DNA from: PALSA-555 sp963821325
Lineage (GTDB): Bacteria > Actinomycetota > Acidimicrobiia > IMCC26256 > PALSA-555
Reading direction: 5' to 3'
NCBI GenBank assembly: GCA_963821325.1
Contig: CAWGDC010000005.1
Coordinates: 558,001 to 622,000 of the forward strand
DNA length: 64,000 nucleotides
Made by a program: the position numbers and the translations under genes
Part shown: piece by piece, positions 16,992 to 30,469 of the stretch
Numbering within the stretch: the stretch's first letter is position 1
Layout: every line of letters starts with the position of its first letter
The notes under the pieces: generated by a model
What the model saw: the letters and a program-made list of their open reading frames with translations, nothing else
Database searches by the model: none
What the model was told of the DNA's origin: nothing

Positions 16992-18184
16992 GCGTCACGG
17001 CCGCATCGGGGTTCGACGCCGCCGGCGCGCCGCGGGCGGCGTGAAGCCGGCCGGCGCGCCCGACGTCGCGCTGGTCGCGACCAGCGACCGCCGTCCGGTC
17101 ACCGCCGCTGGCGTGTTCACCACGCAACCGGGTCGTCGCCGCCCCGGTGCAGATCAGCCGCCAGCACCTCGCCGACGCAGCAGGCCGCCGCGGTCGTGCT
17201 GAACTCCGGCAACGCGAACGCGGCGACCGGGGAGCGCGGGCCGACGCCCACGCCCGTCGCATGTGCGCCGTCACCGCCGCCGCGCTCGGCTGCGCGGCCG
17301 AGCGACGTCCTGGTCTGCTCACCGGGCTCATCGGCGTCCCGCTGCCGATCGACGCGGTGGAGGCCGGCATCGCCGCCGCCGCCGCGGCCTGGCGGGCGAC
17401 GCCGCGGCGGGCGCGCGCGCGCCGCGGACGCCATCCGCACGACCGACACCGTCCCGAAGGAGGCGGCGCGTCACGGCCGCCGGCTACACCGTCGGCGGCA
17501 TGGCGAAGGGCGCCGCGATGCTCGCCCCGGCGATGGCCACCATGCTCGCCGTCGCTCACCACCGACGCGGCGGTCGACCCCACCGGCGCTCGACGCGCGC
17601 GCTGCGCTGCCGTGTCCACGACACGTTCAACGCGCTCATCGTCGACGGGTGCACGAGCACGAACGACACCGTTCTCGTCCTCGCCAACGGCCGCGCCGCG
17701 AACCCGCCGATCGAGTCCACCGGTGCCGACTTCGCGCGTTCGCCGACGCGCTCACCGCGGTCTGCGACGGCCTCGCCGAGCAGATGGCCGCCGACGCCGA
17801 AGGCGCCACGAAGCTGGCCCGCGTGGTCGTCCCGGCGCCGCGACGCCCCGCGGACGCCCGGCGGGCCGCCCGCGGCGTCGCGAGCAGCCAGCTCGTCCAG
17901 TGCTCCCTCTACGGCGCCGACCCCTACTGGGGTCGCGTCCTCTCCGAGCTCGGCGCCAGCGGCGCCCAGTTCGACCCCGAGCAGCGTCGACATCGCCTAC
18001 AACGGCGTCACCGTGTGCCGCGACGGCGCCGCCACCCCCCACGACGCCGCCGCGCTCGCCGCCGTCATGGCGCAACGCGACATCGAGATCCGCTGCGACC
18101 TCCACGCCGGCGACGGCCGAGACCATGGTGCGCTTCACCGACCTCACCCACGCCTACGTCGACGAGAACCGCGGCACCTCATGA
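16988..18184 (+). CDS. argJ: Glutamate N-acetyltransferase / N-acetylglutamate synthase (many frameshifts)
   Basis: Recycles acetyl groups between N-acetylornithine and glutamate. The whole family pattern can be followed across frames: VSVTAASGF start, VLNSGNANAATGERG, LIGVPLPIDAVEAGIAAA, GYTVGGMAKGAAMLAPAMATML with the self-cleavage Ala-Thr site, DTFNALIVDGCTSTNDTV, SSQLVQCSLYGADPYWGRVL and DLTHAYVDENRG. I count roughly ten or more indels in 1.2 kb, both insertions (17128, 17175, 17469, 17556, 17731) and probable deletions near 17325 and 17027. Start and stop are in the same frame. Either local sequence quality is very poor or the gene is decaying; intact neighbours favour error. Confidence 0.85.
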
Positions 18185-19053
18185 TCGACGACCGCGCCCT
18201 CGACGCGCCCGACGAAGGCCGCGGTGCTCGCCGAGGCCCTCCCGTACATCCGGCGAGTTCGCCGGCAGCACCGTCGTCATCAAGTACGGCGGCCACGCCA
18301 TGGAGGAGCCCGGCCTCGCCGAGCTCTTCGCCGCAAGACGTCGTCCTGATGCGCCTCGTCGGCATGAACCCCGTCGTCGTGCACGGCGGCGGCCCCCAGA
18401 TCAGCGACCTCATGCGCCGCCTCGGCAAGGAGCCCGAGTTCGTCGACGGCCTGCGGGTCACCGACGCCGACACCGTCGACATCGTCCGCATGGCCCTCGT
18501 CGGCAAGGTGAACCGGGAGGTCGTCACCTCCCTCAACCGGCACGGCTCGTACGCCGTCGGCCTCTCCGGTGAGGACGCCGGCCTCATCACGGTCGAGCAG
18601 CGCGACGCCGCGCCTCGGCTTCGTCGGCGACGTGCGCCGGATCGACCCGGCGATCCTCGAGCGGCTCCTCCGCGAGGAGCTCATCCCGGTCGTCGCCACC
18701 GTCGGCGTCGACGAGGACGGGCAAGCCCACAACGTGAACGCCGACGCCGCCGCGGGCGCTATCGCCCAGACGCTCGCACGCCGAGAAGCTCGTCTACCTC
18801 ACCGACGTCCCCGGGCTCTGCCGCGACGTCACCGACCACACCTCCGTCGTGTCGCGCGTCGACGTCGCCGGCCTCACCGCGCTGCTCGACGAGCGGACAG
18901 GTGGGGGAGGGGATGATCCCGAAGGTCCGCTCCTGCATCGACGCCGTCCTCGGCGGCGTCCGACGCGCCCACATCCTCGACGGCCGCCAGCCGCACGCCC
19001 TGCTGCTCGAGTTCTTCACCCGGGAGGGGATCGGCACCATGGTGCACCCGTGA
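18181..19053 (+). CDS. argB: Acetylglutamate kinase (six frameshifts)
   Basis: Phosphorylates N-acetylglutamate; the usual feedback-controlled step. About 288 aa after repair. Motifs: STVVIKYGGHAMEEPGLAE, NPVVVHGGGPQISDLMRRLG, DGLRVTDADTVDIVRMALVGK, VNADAAAGAIAQTL, KLVYLTDVPGLCRDV and GEGMIPKVRSCIDAVLGGV. Six single-base insertions, near 18210, 18262, 18334, 18611, 18781 and 18896, add up to two codons and return to frame. Overlaps argJ (ATGA) and argD (GTGA). Confidence 0.9.
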   Translation: MIDDRALDAPDEGRGARRGPPVHPASSPAAPSSSSTAATPWRSPASPSSSPQDVVLMRLVGMNPVVVHGGGPQISDLMRRLGKEPEFVDGLRVTDADTVDIVRMALVGKVNREVVTSLNRHGSYAVGLSGEDAGLITVEQRDAAPRLRRRRAPDRPGDPRAAPPRGAHPGRRHRRRRRGRASPQRERRRRRGRYRPDARTPRSSSTSPTSPGSAATSPTTPPSCRASTSPASPRCSTSGQVGEGMIPKVRSCIDAVLGGVRRAHILDGRQPHALLLEFFTREGIGTMVHP

Positions 19054-20267
19054 CCACCACCGCGTTGAGCACCGAGGAGCTCGCGGCGCTCGACGCCGAG
19101 CACGTCATGGCGACCTACGGCCGCCAGCCGGTCGCGTTCGTGCGCGGCGAGGGCGCCGTCCTCTTCGACGCCGAGGGTCGCCGCTACCTCGACTTCCTCG
19201 CCGGGCTGGCGGTCACGTCCCTGGGCCACGCCCACCCGGCCGTCGCCGATGCGCTCGCCGACCAGGCCCGCACCCTGCTCCACGTCTCGAACCTGTACCT
19301 CAACGACGTGCAGCCCCGCCTCGCCGCCCGCCTCGACACGCTCCTCGGCGGCGGCGGCCGCGTCTTCTTCGCCAACTCCGGCGCCGAGGCGAACGAGTGC
19401 GCGATCAAACTCGCCCGCCGCCACGGGCAGCGCCACGGCGGCCCCGACCGTCACCACATCCTCGCCGCGTACGGGTCGTTCCACGGCCGCACCCTCGCCA
19501 CGCTCGCCGCCACCGGCCAGCCCCAGAAGCACGAGCCGTTCCAGCCGCTGCCCGCCGGGCTTCCGCCACGTCGCGTTCGGCGACGCCGACACCCTCGCCG
19601 CGGCGCTCGACGAACGGGTCTGCGCCGTGCTCCTCGAGCCCATCCAGGGCGAAGGCGGCGTCCAACCCCCGCCACCCGGCTATCTCACCCAGGTCCGCCA
19701 GCTGTGCGACGAGCACGAGGCGCTGCTCATCGCTCGACGAGATCCAGACCGGGCTCGGCCGCACCGGCCGCTGGTTCGGGTTCCAGCACACCCCCGATCT
19801 CCGACCCGACGTCGTCACCCTCGCCAAGGCGCTCGGCAACGGCGTCCCTATCGGCGCCTGCTGGGCCCACGGCGACGCCGCGACCGCGCTCGCCCCCGGC
19901 GAGCACGCCACCACCTTCGGCGGCCAGCCCCTCGCCGCCCGCGCCGCGCTCACCGTCCTCGACGTCATGGAAGCCGAGGACGCCCCCGGCCGGGCCGCCC
20001 GCGCCGGACGCCGGCTCACCGACGCCCTCGCGACCCACCCGGTGGTGGCCGCCGTGCGCGGCGCCGGGCTGCTCCTCGCCGTCGAGCTCGACCCCCGGCC
20101 TCGACGCCGCCACCGTGACCCGCGTCTGCCTCGAGGAGGGCCTCGTCGTCAACGCCGTGACCCCGACGGCGCTGCGCCTCGCACCGTCGCTGCTCATCAC
20201 CGACGACGAGCTCGACGAAGGCGTCGCGCTCCTCACCGCCGTCCTCGACCGGTGCCGCGCCGCATGA
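19050..20267 (+). CDS. argD: Acetylornithine aminotransferase (three frameshifts)
   Basis: PLP enzyme, about 405 aa. YLDFLAGLAVTSLGHAHPAV, FFANSGAEANECAIKLAR, AAYGSFHGRTLATLAATGQ, EPIQGEGGV, LLILDEIQTGLGRTG-type motif and the PLP lysine in VTLAKALGNGVPIG are present. Single extra bases near 19560 (ggg-c-ttc), 19733 (atc-g-ctc) and 20096 (ccc-c-ggc) explain the frame changes. Stop overlaps the argF start (ATGA). Confidence 0.92.
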   Translation: MTTTALSTEELAALDAEHVMATYGRQPVAFVRGEGAVLFDAEGRRYLDFLAGLAVTSLGHAHPAVADALADQARTLLHVSNLYLNDVQPRLAARLDTLLGGGGRVFFANSGAEANECAIKLARRHGQRHGGPDRHHILAAYGSFHGRTLATLAATGQPQKHEPFQPLPAGLPPRRVRRRRHPRRGARRTGLRRAPRAHPGRRRRPTPATRLSHPGPPAVRRARGAAHRSTRSRPGSAAPAAGSGSSTPPISDPTSSPSPRRSATASLSAPAGPTATPRPRSPPASTPPPSAASPSPPAPRSPSSTSWKPRTPPAGPPAPDAGSPTPSRPTRWWPPCAAPGCSSPSSSTPGLDAATVTRVCLEEGLVVNAVTPTALRLAPSLLITDDELDEGVALLTAVLDRCRAA

Positions 20268-21175
20268 CCCGGCCCACCGACTTCCTCGAGGTCGACGACC
20301 TCGACCCGGCGACCCTCGCCGCGCTGCTCGACCGCGCCGAGGCCTGGAAGCGCGCCCCCGACCGCGTCCCACCGGTGCTCGCCCGCCGCGGCGTCGCGAT
20401 GCTCTTCGAGAAGCCCTCGGCGCGCACCCGCACGTCGACCGAGATGGCGACCGCCACCCTCGGCGGCCACCCCGTCTACCTCCGCGAGGAGGAGGTCGGG
20501 CTCGGCAGCCGCGAGACCGTCGAAGACGTCGCCCGCACCCTCGCCAGCTACTGCACCATCCTCTGCGCCCGCGTCCACACCCACACCACCCTCGAGGCCA
20601 TGGCGGCGGCCGTCGACGTCCCCGTCGTCAACCTCCTCTCCGACCGGGCGCACCCCTGCCAGGCCCTCGCCGACCTCGTCACCCTCCGCGAGCTCTTCGG
20701 CGGCCTCGATGGCCGCCGCGTCGCGTACATCGGCGACGGCAACAACGTCGCCGCGTCCCTCGCCTTCGCCGCCGCGCTCTGCGGCCTCGAGCTCACGATC
20801 GCCTCACCCCCCGGCTACACACTCGAGGACGAGCTCGTCGACCGGGCCCGCAACCTCGGCGGCACCATCGAGCTCGTCCTCGACCCCTACGACGCCGTCC
20901 GTGACGTCGACGCCGTCTACACCGACGTCTGGACCTCCATGGGCCAAGAAGCCGAGCAGAGCCGCCGCCGCGCCGCGTTCGCCGACTACACCGTCGACCA
21001 GGCCCTCATGGCCGCCGCCGGCCCCGACGCCCGCTTCCTGCACTGCCTCCCCGCCCACCGCGGCGAGGAGGTCACCGCCGACGTCATCGACGGACCCCAG
21101 TCCGCGGTCTGGCAGCAGGCCGCCAACCGCATGCACGCCACCCGTGCCCTGCTCGCCGAGCTGGGAGGAGGATGA
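20264..21175 (+). CDS. argF: Ornithine carbamoyltransferase
   Basis: Converts ornithine and carbamoyl phosphate to citrulline; 303 aa and intact. Carbamoyl-phosphate loop FEKPSARTRTSTEMA (the usual STRTR appears as SARTR), HPCQALADLVTL, the ornithine-binding DVWTSMGQEAE and HCLPAHRGEEV are all in place. ATGA overlap with argD; argR follows without a gap. Confidence 0.95.
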   Translation: MTRPTDFLEVDDLDPATLAALLDRAEAWKRAPDRVPPVLARRGVAMLFEKPSARTRTSTEMATATLGGHPVYLREEEVGLGSRETVEDVARTLASYCTILCARVHTHTTLEAMAAAVDVPVVNLLSDRAHPCQALADLVTLRELFGGLDGRRVAYIGDGNNVAASLAFAAALCGLELTIASPPGYTLEDELVDRARNLGGTIELVLDPYDAVRDVDAVYTDVWTSMGQEAEQSRRRAAFADYTVDQALMAAAGPDARFLHCLPAHRGEEVTADVIDGPQSAVWQQAANRMHATRALLAELGGG

Positions 21176-21646
21176 GTGGCCACCCTCGGCAAGCCGCAAC
21201 GCCAGCACCGCATCGCCCGCCTGCTCGAAGAGCAGCCCATCTCGAGCCAAGGCCAGATCGTCGAGCTCCTTGCCGCCGACGGCGTCGTCGCCACCCAGGC
21301 GACCGTCAGCCGCGACCTCGAAGAGCTCGGCGCGGTCAAGGTCCGCATCCCCGGCGGCACCATGGCCTACGCCCTCCCCGAGCACGCGAGGGAAGCCGCT
21401 GCCCCCGACGACCACCTCCGCCGCGTCATGGGCGACTTCGTCGTCGAGGTCGCCCACAGCGCCAACCTCGTCGTGCTGCGCACCCCACCCGGCTCCGCGC
21501 ATGTCATCGGCTCCGCCATCGACCGAGCCGGGCTCCCCGACGTGCTCGGCACCGTCGCCGGGGACGACACCCTCCTCCTCGTCTGCTCCGAGCACGCCGG
21601 CGGCGCCCAGGTCGCCGCGCAGCTCGCCGCGCTCGCCGGCCTCTGA
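21176..21646 (+). CDS. argR: Arginine repressor
   Basis: 156 aa. N-terminal winged-helix DNA-binding domain (QRQHRIARLLEEQPISSQ, VATQATVSRDLEELGAVKV) and C-terminal arginine-binding/oligomerisation domain (GSAHVIGSAIDRAGLPDVLG, VAGDDTLLLVCSE). The GTG start follows the argF stop directly, with GGGAGGAG as Shine-Dalgarno inside the argF end. Expected to repress this operon at the argC promoter. Confidence 0.95.
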   Translation: MATLGKPQRQHRIARLLEEQPISSQGQIVELLAADGVVATQATVSRDLEELGAVKVRIPGGTMAYALPEHAREAAAPDDHLRRVMGDFVVEVAHSANLVVLRTPPGSAHVIGSAIDRAGLPDVLGTVAGDDTLLLVCSEHAGGAQVAAQLAALAGL

Positions 21647-21650
21647 CGCG

Positions 21651-22872
21651 ATGAGCCTCACCCGCCGCCGTGTCGTGCTCGCCTACTCGGGTGGCCTCGA
21701 CACCTCCGTCGCCGTCCACTGGATGACCGCCGAGTGGGACGTGGACGTCGTCGCCCTCTCGGTCGACGTCGGCCAGAAGGCCGACGACAGCTGGGACACC
21801 ATCCGCGACCGGGCCCTCCGGGCCGGCGCCGTCGAGGCCGTCGTCGTCGACGCCCGCACCGAGTTCGCCGACGAGTACTGCCTACGCGCCCTCCACGCCA
21901 ACGCCCTCTACGAAGGCAAGTACCCGCTCGTCTCGGCGCTCTCCCGACCCGTCATCGCCAAGCACCTCGTCGCCGCCGCCCGCGAGCACGGCGCCGACGC
22001 CGTCGCGCACGGCTGCACCGGCAAAGGCAACGACCAGGTCCGCTTCGAGGTGTCCGCCCGGGCGCTCGCCCCCGACCTCGACGTGCTCGCCCCGGTCCGC
22101 GAGTGGGGCTTCACCCGCGAGGACTCCATCGAGTACGCCGCCCGACACGACATCCCCGTCAAGGTCCGCCGCGACAGCCCGTACTCGATCGACGAGAACC
22201 TCTGGGGCCGAGCCATCGAGTGCGGCGCCATCGAGGACCCCTGGGCCGCGCCGCCCACCGAGCCCTACACGCTCACCACCGACCCGAGCGCCGCGCCGAC
22301 CGACCCGTGGGAGGTCGTCATCTCCTTCGAGGCCGGCGTCCCCGTCGCGCTCGACGGCACCGCGCAGCCCTTCGCCGACCTCGTCGGCGCGCTCACCACC
22401 ACCGTCGGAGGGTACGGCTGGGGTCGCATCGACATGGTCGAGAACCGGCGCGTCGGCATCAAGAGCCGCGAGGTCTACGAGTGCCCCGGCGCGCTCGCCC
22501 TCATCCTCGCCCACGCCGACCTCGAGTCCGTCACCCTCGAACGCGACTTCCTCCGCGAGAAGGCGCGTCTCGAGCCGCGCTACGCCGAGCTCGTCTACGA
22601 CGGGCTGTGGTTCTCCCCGCTGCGTCGTGCCCTCGACGCCTTCGTCGCGTCGAGCCAGGCCGCCGTCACCGGCGACGTCCGGCTGCGCCTCGAACCCGGA
22701 CGCTGCCAGGTCGTCGGCCGACCGCGCGCCTCACGGCCTCTACGACTACGAGCTCGCCACCTACGACGCCGCCGACCGGTTCCGCCACGACGACGCCGCC
22801 GGGTTCGTGCGCCTCTGGGGCCTCGGCCTCGAGACCCTGGCCCGCCGCCAAGGGCCACCCGAGGACAGCGCC

Positions 22873-22876
<4 letters not shown>
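21651..22876 (+). CDS. argG: Argininosuccinate synthase (two frameshifts near the 3' end)
   Basis: ATP-dependent joining of citrulline and aspartate, about 407 aa. PP-loop AYSGGLDTSVAVHW, HGCTGKGNDQVRFE, RDSPYSIDENLWGRA and GRIDMVENRRVGIKSREVY are clean. Near 22724 one extra C (cga-c-cgcgcg) breaks VVGRRAPHGLYDYELATYDA. In the resulting frame there is no stop before argH, giving a false ArgG-ArgH fusion; one further extra base near 22856 (ggg-c-cac) brings in TGA at 22874-22876, which then overlaps the argH ATG exactly like the other arg junctions. Confidence 0.93.
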
Positions 22877-24265
<1,389 letters not shown>

Positions 24266-24269
<4 letters not shown>

Positions 24270-24871
24270 AGGGCCGCCCCCTGACGCGGGGCTTCTACAC
24301 CCGCGACGCCCGCGAGCTCGCGCCCCTTCTCCTCAACAAGGTGCTGGTGCGGGGCCGCACCGGCTCCGAGCGCGTCGCGGCGCGCATCGTCGAGGTGGAG
24401 GCCTACGCCGGCGCGGAAGACCCCGCGAGCCACGCGTACCGCGGCCAAACCCGCCGCAACCAGACCATGTTCGGACCACCGGGACGGCTGTACGTGTACT
24501 TCACCTACGGCATGCACTGGTGCGCCAACGTCGTCGCCGGTGTCGACGGCGTGGCGTCGGCCGTCCTGCTCCGCGCCGGCGCGCCCCTCGCCGGCATCGA
24601 CACGATGCGCGTCCGGCGAGGACCCGCGGTCCGCGACCGCCGCCTGTGCGCCGGGCCCGCCTGCCTCACACAAGCGCTCGGCATCACCGGCGAGGACGAC
24701 GGCCACGACCTGCTGCGAACACCGATCCGCCTCCTCGACGACGGCACGCCGCCGCCCCGCCGCCCCGGCCGCTCCAACCGCATCGGGCTACACCCGGGCG
24801 TCGGTGATGAGCATCGATGGCGCTGGTTCGTCACCGGCGACCTCAACCTCAGCCGCCGCGCGCCCACCTGA
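24266..24871 (+). CDS. DNA-3-methyladenine glycosylase (AAG/Mpg family)
   Basis: 201 aa. Base-excision glycosylase of the mammalian AAG type: LAPLLLNKVLV, ARIVEVEAYAGAEDPASHAYRG (catalytic Glu in VEVEAY), GPPGRLYVYFTYGMHWCANVV with the intercalating Tyr region, AVLLRAGAPLAG and GPACLTQALGI. Removes alkylated purines. The GTG start overlaps the argH stop, so it is the last gene of the arg operon; such argH-mpg pairing is common in actinobacteria. Confidence 0.9.
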
Positions 24872-24909
24872 GCCACGCGCAAACCCCCGTCGGTCGCGGC
24901 CACCCTTGC

Positions 24910-24915
24910 TAGGTT
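24910..24915 (+). promoter_or_regulatory. -10 element of a probable leaderless promoter for tyrS
   Basis: TAGGTT is placed exactly 6 nt before the tyrS ATG at 24922. There is no Shine-Dalgarno between them. The 50-nt gap after the glycosylase gene is otherwise featureless. Confidence 0.6.
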
Positions 24916-24921
24916 CGCTCT

Positions 24922-26139
24922 ATGGACGCGCCAGTCGACCAGCTGCGCGTCCTCGGCGCCGGCGCCGTCGATCTGATCACCGAGGCCGACCTCACCCGGA
25001 AGCTGGCGCGCCAGACGCCGCTACGCGTCAAGCTCGGCATCGACCCGACCGCGTCCGACATCCACCTCGGTTTCGCCGTCGTCCTCCGCAAGCTGCGCCA
25101 GTTCCAAGAGCTCGGGCACGTCGCCGTGCTCATCCTCGGCGACTTCACCGCCCAGGTCGGCGACCCGTCCGGGCGCACCACCACCCGCCCGCCGCTCTCC
25201 GCCGAGGAGGTCGACGCCCACGCCCGCACCTACGTCGAGCAGATGCAACGCATCCTGCTCCCCGAACACCTGGAGGTACGACGCAACTCGGAGTGGCTCA
25301 CGCCCATGGGGATCGCCGACGTACTCCGGCTCTCGAGCCGCACCACGGTCGCCCGCATGCTCGAACGCGACGACTTCGCCACGCGCTACCGGGACGGTCG
25401 ACCCATCTCGATCAGCGAGTTCCTCTACCCGCTGCTCCAAGGCTGGGACTCCGTCGTCGTCCGCGCCGACGTCGAGCTCGGCGGCACCGATCAGCTGTTC
25501 AACAACCTCATGGGCCGCACCCTGCAAGAGCAGGAAGGCCAGGAAGGCCAGGTCGTCCTGACCCTCCCGCTCCTCGAGGGCCTCGACGGGGTGCAAAAGA
25601 TGTCGAAGTCGCTCGGCAACTACGTGGGCATCACCGAACCGCCCACCGAGCAGTTCGGCAAGGTCATGTCGCTGCCGGACGCCCTCATGCCCCGCTACTT
25701 CGCGCTCACCACCGGCTGGGATCCCGACCGCGTCGCGGACGCCACCCGGCGCCTCGCCGCTGGCGACCTCGCCGCGGTGGACGCCAAACGGCTGCTGGCC
25801 CGCACCATCGTCGGGCTCTACCACGGCGACCCCGCCGCCGAAGCGGCCGAGCAGGAGTTCGACCGCGTCTTCCGTGAGCACGCCGCACCCTCGGAGATCC
25901 CCGAGTACCGCCTCGACACCGCAGGCCTCCCGCCGGGGCCGGTGCGCCTCGACCGGCTACTGCACGACACCGGCCTCGCCGCCTCCAACCGCGACGCCAA
26001 ACGTCTCATCCAGGGGCGCGGCGTGCGCCGGGACGGTGAGGTGGTCGAGGACCCCGAGCTCGCCCTGCCCGCCGAGACCCTGGACGGGTCGGTCCTGCAG
26101 GTCGGCCGCAAGAAATGGGTCCGGATCCGCCTCGCCTGA
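24922..26139 (+). CDS. tyrS: Tyrosyl-tRNA synthetase
   Basis: Class I synthetase, 405 aa, bacterial TyrRZ-like length. The HIGH-equivalent motif is KLGIDPTASDIHLGFAVVL, the signature KMSKS is QKMSKSLGNYVGI, and a C-terminal S4 RNA-binding domain starts near residue 340 (VRLDRLLHDTGLAASNRDAKRLIQ). Intact. Directly upstream of the rRNA operon. Confidence 0.96.
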   Translation: MDAPVDQLRVLGAGAVDLITEADLTRKLARQTPLRVKLGIDPTASDIHLGFAVVLRKLRQFQELGHVAVLILGDFTAQVGDPSGRTTTRPPLSAEEVDAHARTYVEQMQRILLPEHLEVRRNSEWLTPMGIADVLRLSSRTTVARMLERDDFATRYRDGRPISISEFLYPLLQGWDSVVVRADVELGGTDQLFNNLMGRTLQEQEGQEGQVVLTLPLLEGLDGVQKMSKSLGNYVGITEPPTEQFGKVMSLPDALMPRYFALTTGWDPDRVADATRRLAAGDLAAVDAKRLLARTIVGLYHGDPAAEAAEQEFDRVFREHAAPSEIPEYRLDTAGLPPGPVRLDRLLHDTGLAASNRDAKRLIQGRGVRRDGEVVEDPELALPAETLDGSVLQVGRKKWVRIRLA

Positions 26140-26577
26140 CCTCCCGCCGGCCCGCGGACCGTCCCGCGCGCGCCCCGAAGGCCCCGTGTTGCAAAGGAAG
26201 CAAACGGTGCCTAGGATGATGGGTCCGCCCGGGGAGCGATCCCCGAGCGGTTGACACGAGCTCGCCGGAGACCGGGGCCTGTGACCCGGGTGGAGTGTCC
26301 GGCCTGATCCGGTCGGCGAGCGTGTCTAACAGTCGAGGCCAACCGCCCCCACTCGGCGCGTGCCTCGCCCACCGCTCCTTGAAAACGGAACAGTGACGCC
26401 ATAGCCAGTGCGGGCATCCGCGCCGGGTTCACCCGTCGCGGGTGTCACTTGCAATTCCGCACGGCCAGTCGCCGCCAGGCGACGGGCCGTGTTGTCGCTC
26501 GGAAGGGCTCAGTGGCCCGACCGGGCGGCTCTCCGATCTTCGTCCCCGGACGGCTTTGCCGGACGGAAGGCGAGATC
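26140..26577 (+). promoter_or_regulatory. rRNA operon promoter and 16S leader (no gene)
   Basis: TTGCAA at 26189-26194 and TAGGAT at 26212-26217, 17 bp apart, form the best promoter. A consensus TTGACA also occurs at 26251-26256 but without a good -10. The leader arm 26372-26396 (ccgctccttgaaaacgg...) is complementary over 25 nt, with one mismatch, to 28236-28260 in the spacer after 16S; together they would form the RNase III-type processing stem around pre-16S. I see no protein gene in this 438-nt stretch. Confidence 0.75.
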
Positions 26578-28401
<1,824 letters not shown>

Positions 28402-29530
28402 TCCCAAGCTATGAAGAGCCAACGGTGGATGCCTTGGCGCCAGATGCCGATGAAGGACGTGGGTGGCTGCGAAAAGCCACGGGGAGCTGCCGACCAAGCA
28501 TTGATCCGTGGATATCCGAATGGGGAAACCCGGCTGGGGTCATGCCCAGTCACCACTGCCCGAACACATACGGCAGTGGAGGGAACCGGGGGAACTGAAA
28601 CATCTCAGTACCCTGAGGAATGGAAAGCAACCGCGACTCCCCGAGTAGCGGCGAGCGAAACGGGAAGAGCCCAAACCGTCGTAGTGGTACAGCCTGCCGG
28701 CGATGCTGCGACGGGGTCGTGGGACCCACCAGGAGGGACGGCAGAACCTCCAGGGAGTTATCAAGCCATCGAGGAGTGGAAGCGCTCTGGAAAGGCGCGC
28801 CACAGAGGGTAACGGCCCCGTACACGAACCTTGAATGGCCTCCCGGCGGTGTTCCCAAGTAGTGCGGGATCTGGGAAAGCCCGTACGAATTTGCGAGGAC
28901 CACCTCGTAAGGCTAAGTACACGCTGGCGACCGATAGTGCACGAGTACCGTGAGGGAAGGGTGAAAAGTACCCCGGGAGGGGAGTGAAATAGAACCTGAA
29001 ACCGTTGGCTTACAAGCAGTCAGAGCAAAGCTTGCTTTGTGATGGCGTGCCTTTTGAAGAATGAGCCGGCGAGTTACCGTTCGTGGCTAGGTTAACCCGA
29101 GAGGGGGAGCCGGAGCGAAAGCGAGTCTGAATGGGGCGTTCAGTCGCAAACGGTAGACCCGAAGCCGAGTGATCTATCCATGGGCAGGCTGAAGCGAGGG
29201 TAAGACCTCGTGGAGGGCCGAACCCACCAAGGTTGAAAACTTGGGGGATGACCTGTGGATAGGGGTGAAAGGCCAAGCAAACTCGGTTATAGCTGGTTCT
29301 CCCCGAAATGCATTTAGGTGCAGCGTCGTGTGTTCAGTGCCGGAGGTAGAGCACTGGATGGCCTAGGGGGCCTACAAGCTTACCGAAGTCAGCCAAACTC
29401 CGAATGCCGGTACTCCACAGCACGGCAGTGAGACCATGGGGGATAAGCTTCATGGTCGAGAGGGAAACAGCCCAGAACGCCAGCTAAGGCCCCTAAGTCT
29501 GTGCTCAGTGGCAAAGGATGTGGGATTGCC

Positions 29531-29602
<72 letters not shown>

Positions 29603-30434
29603 CCTGCGCCGACAATGTAACGGGGCTCAAGCACAGCGCCGAAGCTGCGTCATGCGTATGCATGGGTAGGGGAGCGTCGATCTCTGCTGTGAAGCGATCG
29701 GGTAACCGGTCGTGGAGCGTGGTCGAGTGCGAATGCCGGTATGAGTAGCGAACGAGGGGGGAGGAACCCCTCCGCCGAATGCCCAAGGGTTCCTGGGGAA
29801 GGCTCATCCGCCCAGGGTTAGTCGGGAGCTAAGGCGAGGTCGAAAGACGTAGTCGATGCACAACAGGTCGACATTCCTGTACCACCGTGTGCGCGTCAAC
29901 CCCAAAGGCGAAGCGACCGGGGGCTGCCCTTCGGGGCGAACCCGGCCCGTGCGCCGGCGGGTAGCGATGGGGGGACGCAGGAGGGTAGGTCTACCGGGTG
30001 TTGGATATCCCGGAGCAAGCAGTTAGGGGGACCGGTAGGCAAATCCGCCGGTCATCAACCCCGAGATGCGATGCCGAACCGCTTCAGGTGAAGTGACTGA
30101 TCCCATGCTGCCAAGAAAAGCCCCTAGCGAGTTCACACGGTGCCCGTACCCCAAACCGACTCAGGTGGGCACGTAGAGAATACGAAGGCGATCGGGATAA
30201 CTCTGGTTAAGGAACTCGGCAAACTGCCCCCGTAACTTCGGAAGAAGGGGGGCCTCAATAGAGTGACGGACTTCGCGTCCCGAGCTCGAGGAGGCCGCAG
30301 AGACCAGGGCCAAGCGACTGTTTACTAAAAACACAGGTGCGTGCTAAGTCGCAAGACGACGTATACGCACTGACGCCTGCCCGGTGCCGGAAGGTTACGG
30401 GGAAGGGTTAGCCGCAAGGCGAAGCCCCGAACCT

Positions 30435-30469
<35 letters not shown>

